Assembly (NCBI RefSeq): GCF_000247815.1
Contig: NW_004775929.1
Coordinates: 469,328 to 533,327, forward strand
Reading direction: 5' to 3'
Source of the DNA: Ficedula albicollis
Lineage: Eukaryota; Chordata; Aves; Passeriformes; Muscicapidae
Length of the DNA: 64,000 bases
Below, piece by piece: positions 54,615 through 64,000 of the stretch; position 1 is the stretch's first letter; each line of letters starts with the position of its first letter. Below the pieces are notes generated by a model. That model was not told the origin of the DNA and did no database searches. It saw only the letters and a list, made by a program, of their open reading frames with translations. The translations under genes were made by a program, and so were the position numbers.

Positions 54615-56959
54615 AAATCTTTCAGGTTTTTTATTTGATTAATAACTTTTATTTTAGTAATGATTGAAATGTGCAACATAGAACAGCATAAAAAATTATA
54701 TCACAATGAACTCTTTCTGCTTTTAAGCCAATTATCATTTTCAATGAGTTCTGATTGTGGCCAGCTTTTCAAAGAAAAGTCACTATTAGCTTCCATTTAT
54801 AATAGATAGAAGAATCTTCATATGGTGTTTAAACCTTTATTTCTTTTGAGAATTCTGAAAGTTACTAAAAGACAGTTTATTTTCTAAATTCTCACAATTC
54901 TAATTCATTTAATAATGCATGAAACTACAGACTCAATAATTGCAGTTCCATGAAGATAGAGCACAGGTCTTTCAGGCCTTGGAAAATAAAGGTTCTTCTA
55001 TTTTTCTTTCCCCCCCCACAATGTCACCTTCAGAGCTTCCTTACAAATTATTTGAAAAACAGAAAGTTATCTTAATTTCCATGACAAGTTGAGAGCAAGG
55101 GTCACAAAGCCAGACTGAAAACACTTTCAGGTAGCATACTAGTCAACAAAAATTGTTTTATATGGAAACGTCCCAGGGATGGGAATTTCAATAGGTGATG
55201 GCATCAGAGAAAAAAATCAGATCATTTATAGTAAATTAAATATGAGCTACCTGTGATGTAAAAGCTAAGAAAAAAATCAAAGCCAAAGCACAAAAAGAGT
55301 AATTGAAAGCAGATCAATATTTTAGGCATAGTTATTCTAATCCCATAATTCATTATGATCTCAGTTTAAGTAAAAAAAACCTTTTCTATTGATAGTGGGA
55401 CTGTTGTCCAGTGGGACAGAAGAAGGAAAAGCTATAGAGAATTCAACTGAAAATGGTGGAATTCTGGTGAGAGGAGGGGAAAGAGGAAAGTAGGGTTGGC
55501 TGTGAAACACACTCCAGGTTAGGATAATGGGGAATATTCATGTGCGAGAAAAATAATTTTGGGGCAAGAAGGAATAAAAGGAAAGAGAGAGGGCTGGAGA
55601 AGCAACAGTTTAGGTGTTGAGTTTGGCAGATTGGACATGAGATTATTAGGGATTTTTATTTGAGTCTCAGATGTTTGACATCAGGAAACAGCAGTGAAAA
55701 CTGCTGTTCTATCCTCTGAAAACCTGGCCATTAAAAATAGGTAATTTACACACTGGAGGTTTATACAATGAGGTAAAACTCTTCACTACCATTGGTAGGT
55801 TGTTCATGTGGACACACTTTTGCTGTAATTGCTTAGATATAATTAAATTGCTTTATAATACTTAAAAAAAAAAGTCTACCTCATTAAATTTTTATTGGAT
55901 CCTCTCTAAAAAGTACATTTTTGGGGAGCCATCTTAATTTTATCCTTCTGTTGACATGCTTTATGAGGGAGTGTTTCATCACAAAGTCAAACAACTTTTT
56001 TCCCGCATGACATTCTGATAAAATAACCTGGTGTTGGAATGAACCTGGGTCATCCACCTACAGACATTGCTGCCTGTAAATTCAGAGCAGATAAAAGAAG
56101 GAACAGAATGATTGAAGGACATTTCTATAAAAAGAGGAAGGAGAAAATAATGTTTGACTACGACAGAATAAAATTTTCTTAGGTGTATGTACATTTCTTT
56201 CTGTACAGGTCTCATGAGACTCTTGATAACTTGTATAAATTAACTTTCTTTTCTGAAAATGCCCTTTATTCCTGGTCAAAGTATTTTCTGGATGGAAAAC
56301 AGATTTGTACAACACAAGGATTCTAAATAATTTGTGTGAACATTAAATCCAAAACTGTCATAAGACACATTAAGGGAAAAAAAAAAAAAAAGAATAAAAG
56401 AGAGAAACCCTGAACCACTTACCAGAAAAAAAAATAAATATCAGGACAAAACAGAAAAGCCATTATTTTTCTATTTGTACCTATTATTTTTCTATGTGTA
56501 CCTATTATTGTGTCACTAAAATTTACAACAATTTTCTGTCTCTGTGCAAGTAAGCTCCACATGTATTTGACAGAAGGAATGGATATTTTACAGGGCCAGT
56601 AGGTAATTCTGAGTGAAATGTTGAGGTACATAGTCCCAGAGGGCTTCTTATGAAATAAGTTACATTGGAAATCAAAATGAAACTAAATGAGACATGGAAA
56701 GTGAAGAAAACCCAGGGGAAAGTGGAGATGCTGTTGCTGGCATTGCTACCTTACCCCTTTGTTCTCTGCTGGAGAAAATCAGATTATAGTCTGATAATTT
56801 ATAAATTCTAAAAGGAGATTCACCACAATAATGAGTTGTATCCTTCCCTGTGTGTTTGCAGATGCGTGTTCACACGCACTCCTCATTTTAGGGATATAAA
56901 TTGGGGGCAGGAATGAGGAATCAGGGGTATAAGTAGTGGTGGCATTTGTTTCCCAAGCA
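54615..56959. other. Unique AT-rich noncoding DNA
   Basis: No gene or dispersed repeat recognised. The minus-strand frames near 56.0-56.6 kb overlap and lack recognisable domains. Confidence 0.55.
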
Positions 56960-57172
56960 TGATGGGGCCTGGCGAGGGCTGAACACCTGCCAGCCCATGG
57001 GAAGTGGGGAATGGATTCCTTGTTTTGCTTTTGGTTTAACTATTGAACTGTTTTTTTAGCTCAAGCCACGAGTTTTTGTACACTTACCTTTTCAATTCTC
57101 TCTCTCACCCCACTGAGGAGGAGTGACCAAGCCTGGTGTTTATCAGCCTACTGGGATTAAAACCTGAATATG
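56960..57172 (+). mobile_element. Decayed avian endogenous retrovirus LTR end
   Basis: The run 'GGGCTGAACACCTGCCAGCC', 'CATGGGAAGTGGGGAATGGA', 'TTCCTTGTTTTGCTTTTGG', 'ACTATTGAACTGTTTTTTTA', 'GCTCAAGCCACGAGTTTTTG', 'TCAATTCTCTCTCTCACCCC', 'GAGGAGGAGTGACCAAG' and 'CTGGGATTAAAACCTGA' matches what I recall of the 3' half (R-U5 side) of a common avian ERV LTR, possibly ERVL-type. Only about 210 bases remain. There is no internal region nearby and no coding capacity. I name no family because I cannot search. Confidence 0.7.
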
Positions 57173-57195
57173 CAAATGCAGCAGAATTACAGAAG

Positions 57196-57590
57196 AAAAA
57201 GATGAGAGAATTGGGATTGCTCAGTCTGCACAGGAGAAGCTCTGGGCTGAGCTCAGAGTGGCCTTGCAGGGCCTGGAGGAGCTGAGGAAACACGGAGAGA
57301 CACAATTGCCAGGGGCTGCAGGGACAGCACACAGGGAATGGCTCCCAGTGCCAGAGGGCAGGGCTGGGTGGGATTTTGGGCAGGAATTGTTCCTGGCAGG
57401 GTGGGCAGGGCTGGGATAGAATTCCCAGAGCAGCTGTGGCTGCCCCTGGATCCCTGCAGTGCCCAAGGCCAGGCTGGACACTGGGGACACTGGAAGGTGT
57501 CCCTGCCATGGCAGAGGTGGCACTGGATGGGATTTGGGGTCCCTTCTGACCTTAAATCATCCTTCTGGTATCCTGTGATTCCTTGATCCT
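57196..57590 (+). mobile_element. CR1 LINE 3' fragment, longest in the window
   Basis: In order: 'ATTGGGATTGCTCAGTCTGC', 'GAGAAGCTCTGGGCTGAGCT', 'CAGAGTGGCCTTGCAGGGCC', 'ACAGGGAATGGCTCCCAGTG', 'CCAGAGGGCAGGGCTGGGTG', 'GGAATTGTTCCTGGCAGGGT', 'GCTGTGGCTGCCCCTGGATC', 'GTGCCCAAGGCCAGGCTGGA', 'AGGTGTCCCTGCCATGGCAG' and a 'GTCCCTTCTGACC' end plus 'TGTGATTCC' tail. This is about 395 bases of avian CR1 3' sequence in the wording usual for songbirds. The open frames on both strands through it are by-products. It sits about 25 bases after the LTR remnant. Confidence 0.95.
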
Positions 57591-57658
57591 TTGATTTACT
57601 GTCCCTTATTATAGTTTTTTAATATATTCCTATCATAAAGCACTTCTGCATAACTGTG
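57591..57658. other. Short unique spacer
   Basis: Nothing recognised. Confidence 0.4.
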
Positions 57659-57845
57659 CTGACCAGTCCTGAGTAGAACCTATGACAAACAACAGTTTTC
57701 AGATAAGGTTTCTGAAAAGCTTAAAGATAAATAGAGGAAGAGTTGAGATCTGACCAGTCCTGAGTAGAACCTATGACAAACAACAGTTTTCAGATATGGT
57801 TTCTGAAAAGCAGCTTAAAGATAAATAGAGGAAGAGTTGAGATTT
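57659..57845 (+). repeat. 91-bp tandem duplication
   Basis: 'GACCAGTCCTGAGTAGAACC' occurs at 57661 and 57752. Both copies run to 'AGAGGAAGAGTTGAGAT'. Differences are AGATAAGG versus AGATATGG and AAAAGCTTAAAG versus AAAAGCAGCTTAAAG (3 extra bases). Confidence 0.9.
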
Positions 57846-58781
57846 TTTAAAAAAGTTTTTATTTGCATCCAAGAAATAAAACTGGTTTCTCAGAGCCTTC
57901 CTCCATGGGCCTGGTAAAGGTGTTTCATAAGAACTGTTCAGAGAATCAAATAACTCTCTGTGTAAGATCAGCAATTTCTGATTGAAAAAAAAAAAAGTTT
58001 TAAAAGTGTTTAGCATATTGTACTTAAAGGCAATATGAATTACTGTCATGCCTCCATTAGTATTGATTTGTAGTCCACTAATGTCTAAACCAGAATGGAG
58101 GATCTTCAAAGGGCAATAAAATCTAAAAAGCTTTGAGCATGAGTTGCAAAGTCATTAAGTGATTCAAAGGGCAATACAGATAATTTATCATTATACATAC
58201 CTGTGCAACTAGGATACCATCCTAATTTATAGTTTAATTCATTATCCTGAAGCATGGGGATATTAACATTGCATAACTTATCTGAGATTCGAGGGTCTGC
58301 TATAAAGATCTTTAAATATTTTCAGTCAGTCATACATGTGAATATGTTAACAGAGGATCTTATCAATTTTTGTCCTGTAGCATTCTGGGGGATATTATTG
58401 TAATCCTGTATCAGTTTCAGTACAGATAGGAGTCCTCAAGCATCATCAAAGTGTGGGTTTTTCTCTTATTTATTCCATTTTCAAGACTGTGTGTGTTTCT
58501 CTGGGTTGTTTTTCTCTCTATTATATAAATATATGTAAATATATATATGTGTAAACACTAGGAAAAGAGCATGTTCAAAAGGACAACACTTCCAGAAGTA
58601 TTTCAAATATATAAAAAGTATAAGATAGTTTAAAGGGTTATTTTTATTATTTTTTCTTCCTTATAGCATACCTTTATTACTGATTGATAAGATTTTTTTC
58701 TTAAGAGGCTTTGGATTACATCTTCAAAGAGAGAATATAGAGTGCAAACTTTAGTGAATATTATTATTTATTGCTGGTTTG
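57846..58781. other. Unique AT-rich noncoding DNA
   Basis: Nothing recognised. A short TATATG-rich stretch lies near 58.52-58.55 kb. Confidence 0.5.
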
Positions 58782-58830
58782 ATTTGGGTGGGGTTGGGTT
58801 GTGGTTTTTGGTTTATTTGTTCTTGAAAAC
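58782..58830. repeat. T/G-rich low-complexity tract
   Basis: GGTTT, GGGTGG and TTGGG words in about 50 bases. Confidence 0.7.
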
Positions 58831-61801
58831 AACTCTTTATTTCCCCAGATGTCTGCATCACATATGAACTAATTAAGTCTGATATTTTATTTTACAGACA
58901 GTACCACAAATTCTTAAGACATCTCCATCTGTAAAGAGAGTTAAGTGAGAGAGCCTGGAACACCTTCACAGAAAAACATTCTTTTGCAGTATTCTGAATA
59001 TAAAGAAAGACAATTCATCCAGACTTTTATCCTGTCTTCTGCACCACAAGGAACCTTAATCAAGGTAGTAGATAATTATGAAATGTATTAAAAGAGAAGA
59101 TAAAGTTGATAGGCCTATGAGATCAAATGTATCTGACAGTTCATTTTGTGATCCTACCTTGAGTTTTTTTGCTATTGTTCATTATTGTATTTTTAAGAAA
59201 ACTATGCAAGTGAAAAAAAAACCAAAAAAACTCATTAGGTCCTTGTCCCGAAGGAAAATGCAACTGGAAGATAGAATTCAAGACAGAGAAGCTTCTCTCT
59301 TTGAATTCATAGAAAGGAAATAATTTTGGTAAAATCTTCTCCAGCTTCCAGCTGTCTTTACATTAAATAAAAGTTTCAAAGACTATTGTTGCACAGCCTG
59401 TTTCGTGTATTAAATAGTGTCCAACTTGTCGATTAAAATTCTTTCAAAAATATCTAAAAGAATTCTAAGTCTTTAGTTGGTTTTCCCCCCTCTCCAAATA
59501 TTGTCCCTCTTGGAATTGATGAATAGTGGATTTAATTAATAGATTTAACTTTTTTCGGTTTTGTTTTTTTTTGTTTTAGAGTTCTGTATGTGTGTGTTTT
59601 GCATGTTTGTTTTGTTTATTTTTTATCTTTTTATATCACTCTTTTTTAGGATGGTAATGGAACTGAAGAAAAAATAGCCTTTGAATAGACATAAAAAATT
59701 CCTAACAGTCTTGTGGTGATGTAAAAAGCAATTTTCGTTTAGTAAAGATAAGATTATTCTGCAGTAAAACTGAGCATTTTGTCCTTCTGTGTATGAACAC
59801 ATTATGCCTTTCTATGCTTTTATGCCATGTATGTATAATAGCATCATCATATTCCCCTCAATTTGAAATACTGGAGGCTAAATATTTCTATGTTCCAGAC
59901 TGAAGCAGCTAAAAAAATGTATTTCTACTAGACCTCCTTTTCTGCTTCTATAAGATTCCCAGATCGTTTCTTTTATTAGGAAACATGTATAGAGCTTTAA
60001 GGAGTTTAAAGAGTCTTTCAGCTAAATGAAATCACTGCAGTGTAAATGATGTGTAAAGTGAAGAAATCCATACTCTTCCCCAAAGTTTCATTGAAAGTGT
60101 TTGAGCCATGTAGAGGAGATGACTGGATGAGCACTGTGGCAGTTTAAAATCATTCCTTTATGCATGGGAAATACTCTGCCTTGGCAAATAGATGGGAAAT
60201 TGAAAGAATATAAACACACACCACTGAGACAAAGCTGTGGAAATGACTGGATTCTCAGCTTACTAAACAAGCAAGAAGAACTCAGTTTAGACCTAACAAA
60301 TTACATTATTTACTTTTCTCAGACAAATTCAAATATTGAAATAAATTAGTCACAAATATATTTTGTTTAAAAAACCCTCATTTTTCAACTAATTTCTATG
60401 TTGTTAAATCTTCCCAGAAATGGAAAAAAAAAAAAAGATAACGTTTGCTTTCCTCAGTTTAAGAGAAGATTTTCTTATAGTCCCACATAATTCATGTCAC
60501 ATAATTTCATGTTTTCTTTACAGAACATGATAAAATACTTTTATCTGAAATAATTATTTATTAGTAGCTGTACTGAAGAGTAGTCAAAAAGTGAGGTGGA
60601 CAAAAAAAAAGTCCTGAACAACAGGAGTTCAGGGGTCTGGAGAATATTAATAGACAGCAGGCTCAGATCTAGGGTTCTTTCTCCTGGCAGAGACAAGGAA
60701 AGATCATGAAGACATTTTTGCCCACAGTTGTGTGTAGTACAGCATAATAATTAGATGACTTAGGGCTTAACCTTTTTTTTCTAAAATAACTACTCCCTTA
60801 TAGCTGGACAGACAGCAAAAACTTGTCCTCAAAACCCCTTTCAGTATCCTCCTCTTCGCAGTAAACCAGATTTCTTCATCTCTCTTCAATTTAAAAATAT
60901 TATCTGTGTCTCTTATTGGATCCCTTGGCCCACACTTTTCAATTAATACCTTTCCCAGCTGTCATTTAAATGCAATGTTATAAATTTTGTCTTATTTTCC
61001 AGGCAGATTGGCACACACACACTCCTATTAAGAAACCATACTCTTCCACTCACTACTGCTAAAAAAAATTTTACTCTATTCTCTTTTATGTTGTGCTCGG
61101 TGAGATTACTGGTTGAAAGATCTCATGGTGTCTTCTTCAAATCCTGGTTATTAAGGCCTTACAATTTAGTTCTAATTGGTGCTTGTAAAAATTTAGAATG
61201 GAAAAAGTGTCCCCTAAAATGCCCTATCCTGTGTAAATTTAATGATGTTAATTAGCTCAGTTTAGTGTGAAGTCTCCATATCTCTATCACCTTCCCTTTT
61301 TCAAGAATATGGATTAAATTATGATCATCATATTAATGATGCCTGACTGGTATTGAATTTTATTGGCCCTATCTTCTTGTCCTCATGCACTCTGTGGCAG
61401 AACTCAAGGAGAAACGCTTAGTCAAACTGCATGGTTTTTTTTTCATAAAGTGACTCAAGGCAAGAATATAAAAAATAACTCATTAGTGTTGCTCTTTTTA
61501 TATTTGTGAATAATAGCTTGAAATGAAATCTTTCTGTGAGATGTGCCAGGAAAATTGTAAACCTGGCTGGCTTTGGTTTCTTCAGCTTTTAATTTGGAGG
61601 TTGATCTCAGTCCTGCTGGACACAGTTTTCCCTTCCCATTCTACTTTAATTTTCTCCAACAATCTGACTGAATTTGGAGAGGCTTCTGACAAAAACTTAT
61701 AGAAATTCTACTCATTATGATCTATTCATTATAAAGAATGAAATTTGAAATACTGAGTATTGACAAACAATATGCTTTTGCAGATTGATGACTACCAACA
61801 C
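58831..61801. other. Unique AT-rich noncoding DNA
   Basis: No gene or dispersed repeat recognised in about 3 kb. The 81-codon frame at 59078-59323 (Lys/Arg/Glu-rich end) is not supported. A T/G-rich patch lies at about 59.55-59.63 kb. Confidence 0.55.
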
Positions 61802-61831
61802 TGTTTGTTTGTTTGTTTGTTTGTTTGTTTT
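61802..61831 (+). repeat. (TTTG)n microsatellite
   Basis: Seven perfect tetramers followed by TTTAAATT. Confidence 0.9.
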
Positions 61832-62427
61832 AAATTAATCTTTCTTTTCTTGTTATCTTTAATTCCATGATTCAGATTGGTACCATAGAGATATATAGAT
61901 CAAAAGAGTGAAAATGAAAGTCAAAAGCCAAAACTAAATAAGAAATAATGAAAATTCCACTTCTCTCTTTTTCTTTCAGTTTTTGGAAACTTAACAGGAT
62001 TAAAATGCTGATTTAGCATCTCATTGCAGTTTGATTCTGCTATTCCTCTGCTTAATACCAATCAGGACTTTGGCAAGTAACATAAAGTGTATTGAAAGAT
62101 CATATTGATTTCTCAGTCCGGGGTTACATTTATAAAGAATGCAAATGAGATCTTTCCTGAAGATAAGGTTGATCAAGGAAACTGTTATCCTTTCAGCAGA
62201 GGCAAAAATTACAGAAGTAATTTTTTTTACCTCATATAAGAAAAAGAAAACATTGGCACAAGTGTTTTGTTTAGATTATTTTATTAGTCAAATTGCTTTT
62301 CCATTTGAATTTTGCTAAAACACAGTTTTTCTCAGAGAACAGAAGTGATGTTTTTATGCCACTGAGGTGACAGGTGGTGTAACAAAAAAGTCAATATTCT
62401 GAGCAGTGACACATGTTTCCCAGATTT
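61832..62427. other. Unique AT-rich noncoding DNA
   Basis: Nothing recognised. Confidence 0.5.
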
Positions 62428-62583
62428 GTGTGGATCCTCCATCCTTGGAGTTATCCCAAAAACTCTTGGGATGTGGTCCTGGTCAGGACATGGCTTGCTG
62501 CAGGTCTCCAGCCAGATGGCTGGAGAAAATGTCTTGCAGAGGGACTTTCAATTCCTAAACATTCTGTGATTTTTATTGGTTTA
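62428..62583 (+). mobile_element. Degraded CR1 LINE 3' fragment
   Basis: 'GATCCTCCATCCTTGGAG', 'TTATCCCAAAAACTCTTGGG', 'ATGTGGTCCTGGTCAGGACA', 'GCTGCAGGTCTCCAGCC', 'CTTGCAGAGGGACTTTCAAT' and 'AACATTCTGTGATTTTTA' follow the CR1 3' order (damaged 'GGACTAGATGACCTC' part, then tail). This version ('CTTGGAG...TCCTGGGCAAC...CTGCTGTAGGTG') is an older CR1 type than the copy at 57.4 kb. Confidence 0.75.
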
Positions 62584-63221
62584 GGGGCTAAAATTTAATG
62601 GCTGTCTGGTTCAAAGTGTTCTGGTTTTATGGCTCTTAGTTATTAGAACTCCTTTCCCTTGGTAATTCACCTAGGTGTGATTAATTTCAATAATTTCATT
62701 TTGCAAAACCTGAGCCGTTAAATCAGTTCATTTTCAAATTACTTTCTGTCCTAACATCACCACAAACCCTCAGCAGCCACAAAATGTGATTGATGAAGTC
62801 ATACCCAGGCTGTTGTTTTGCTGTCTGATCATAACTCCTTTTTCATGGAATTATGATCTGAACAGGGTGCAACTGTTGATGACACAATGTCAGAACCAGG
62901 ACACGGGATATTTTATCAAAATGTGGCTCAAAGCAGCCCCCTGTGAGAGAGTTTGAAAGCCAATTTTGCAGATTGCAGACTCCCTTCTGTTAACAAGGTC
63001 TGCTGCCCAAATTTTGGATGGCAGAATTTTGGTGGTGTGGGCCACTGAGGGAGGTACACACCTTACACACCTCCCCAGGTGAAGCATTCACTGTCCAGGT
63101 GAAATCTGGCTGCTCAGAGGTAGGAATTCCCAGCCCTTCAAGCCTAGCTCTCAGATCCTGCAATGTATGAAGGAAAAATAGAATTTATTGCTGGAGTTTT
63201 GTACCACAGTAGAGAATAAAA
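62584..63221. other. Unique noncoding DNA
   Basis: Nothing recognised. Confidence 0.5.
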
Positions 63222-63312
63222 CAGATCTAGATTAGGAAGGTTTAGGATTAGGATAGGTTTAGGAAGAAATTCTTCCCTGTGAAGGAGATAAAGGACCTGG
63301 AAGGGGTGAATA
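63222..63312 (+). mobile_element. Probable CR1 LINE fragment
   Basis: 'GATTAGGATAGGTTTAGGAA', 'GAAATTCTTCCCTGTGAAGG' and 'GATAAAGGACCTGGAAGG' resemble the CR1 segment 'AGATTGGATATTAGGAAGAAATTCTTCCCTGTGAGGGTGG'. The repeated GGTTTAGGA words just before it are a small local expansion. It ends before the rest of the CR1 3' part. Confidence 0.65.
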
Positions 63313-63955
63313 GCCACACTATTCATATTGGCATTAAAAACTTAGAGTGTATTCTTTGAGAAGTAGCTATTTATAAAATAATTCAATTAGCAAAACAACA
63401 AAAAAAAAATAGCACCTTCCTATAAAAATGTTTTTGAACCTAATTGCTAAGTGGCTGACCTTTTATTTTGTATGGCATTCTGTTTCAAGTAAATTAGTAA
63501 TAATGGCCAGATGTACCTAAAGTGAGGAGTATGACATTTAGTTTGAATGTGCATTTTTAAGTGTTAATAATTGCAGACAACACAAAGCTTGAGAAACTAT
63601 CATTTTACTGCAGTGATAAAAATATATTATTATGCTTTTTCAAAAAGCAAGGTTCTTGATTAGAGAGGAGAGTACAAGAGAAATTGAATTACAAAGCTGC
63701 AGAACTTTTTAATATATTGTTCTCAACTCTAGAGATATATTGCTGCAGTGCAGACACACAAACTTTTGCTTAAAGTTACAGTCTCACTGAACTCAGAGGT
63801 GTTAGATACTCCTTCATGAAAGATAAAATTTCTTTTCCATTTTCAGGTTTTTTAATTATTATTATTTAGGTTTTTATTATTAATTTTTTTTCTGTTATTT
63901 TCAGCCTCATAATGTGCCATTTTAATTTGCTTTTAATTTGTAAGCAGAAGGTGAT
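63313..63955. other. Unique AT-rich noncoding DNA
   Basis: Nothing recognised. Confidence 0.5.
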
Positions 63956-64000
63956 AAAAAAAAAAAAAAAAAGGGGGGGGGGGGGGGGGGGGGGGGGGGG
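63956..64000. repeat. Poly-A into poly-G run at the window edge
   Basis: An A run of about 18-19 bases passes directly into G bases that continue to the end of the window, so the true length is not visible. It is of the same kind as the homopolymer/poly-G junctions inside the window. Confidence 0.8.

Noticed and set aside
57105..57586. Overlapping frames of 80-134 codons on both strands
   Set aside because: They lie over the CR1 3' region, which is GC-rich and stop-poor. CR1 coding regions are upstream of this part and absent here.
59078..59323. 81-codon plus-strand frame with a charged C-terminal part
   Set aside because: Charged, AT-rich composition can occur by chance. No motif, no splice context and no neighbour supports it.

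Overview
This window reads as noncoding nuclear DNA from a bird, probably a songbird (passerine). The main evidence is a set of 5'-truncated CR1 LINE fragments on both strands. These end in the avian CR1 3' signature (a 'CCTGCCATGGCAG'-like block, then 'AAGGTCCCTTCCAACC'-like, then repeats of 'TGTGATTC' type). The copies at 8.9, 46.8 and 57.4 kb carry wording I associate with passerine CR1 ('GCTGTGGCTGCCCCTGGATCCCTG', 'GTGCCCAAGGCCAGGCTGGACACTGG'). One decayed avian ERV LTR end (about 56.97-57.17 kb) agrees with this. I found no protein-coding gene, tRNA, rRNA, CRISPR array or operon. The longest open frames are translations of simple repeats or look like chance. The window is best described as part of a gene desert or a long intron.

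Layout. 0-10 kb is the most GC-rich part and holds most of the CR1 pieces: an inverted and tandemly repeated pair of CR1 tails at 3.93-4.27 kb, then pieces at 4.73, 8.55, 8.87 and 9.48 kb. From 10 to 35 kb the DNA is AT-rich and largely unique. It is broken by microsatellites (TATC at 11.6 kb, TA-rich at 17.9 kb, AATC/AAAC at 22.2 kb), a perfect (CCTTCT)n array of about 1 kb inside a longer composite array (25.66-26.81 kb), and a (TTTTC)n array of about 390 bp (33.59-33.98 kb). From 35 to 64 kb there is one CR1 piece at 35.07 kb, another at 46.7 kb, an LTR+CR1 pair at 57 kb and two degraded CR1 pieces near 62.4 and 63.2 kb.

Two patterns cut across the whole window. First, there are eight poly-G runs (9 to 323 bases). 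All are on the + strand, most abut an A or T homopolymer, and four or five have the same short sequence on both sides. Second, there are about ten head-to-tail duplications (51 bp to 1.37 kb). The copies of the longer ones differ by only about 0.2-0.4% by eye. One is split by a 59-N gap, and several have a partial copy between or inside the full copies. I read both mainly as assembly or gap-filling artefacts (dark-cycle G tails, and two alleles laid end to end), not a new biological system. A few duplications, such as the 66-bp one at 10.9 kb, look older and genuine. No genes work together here because none could be supported.
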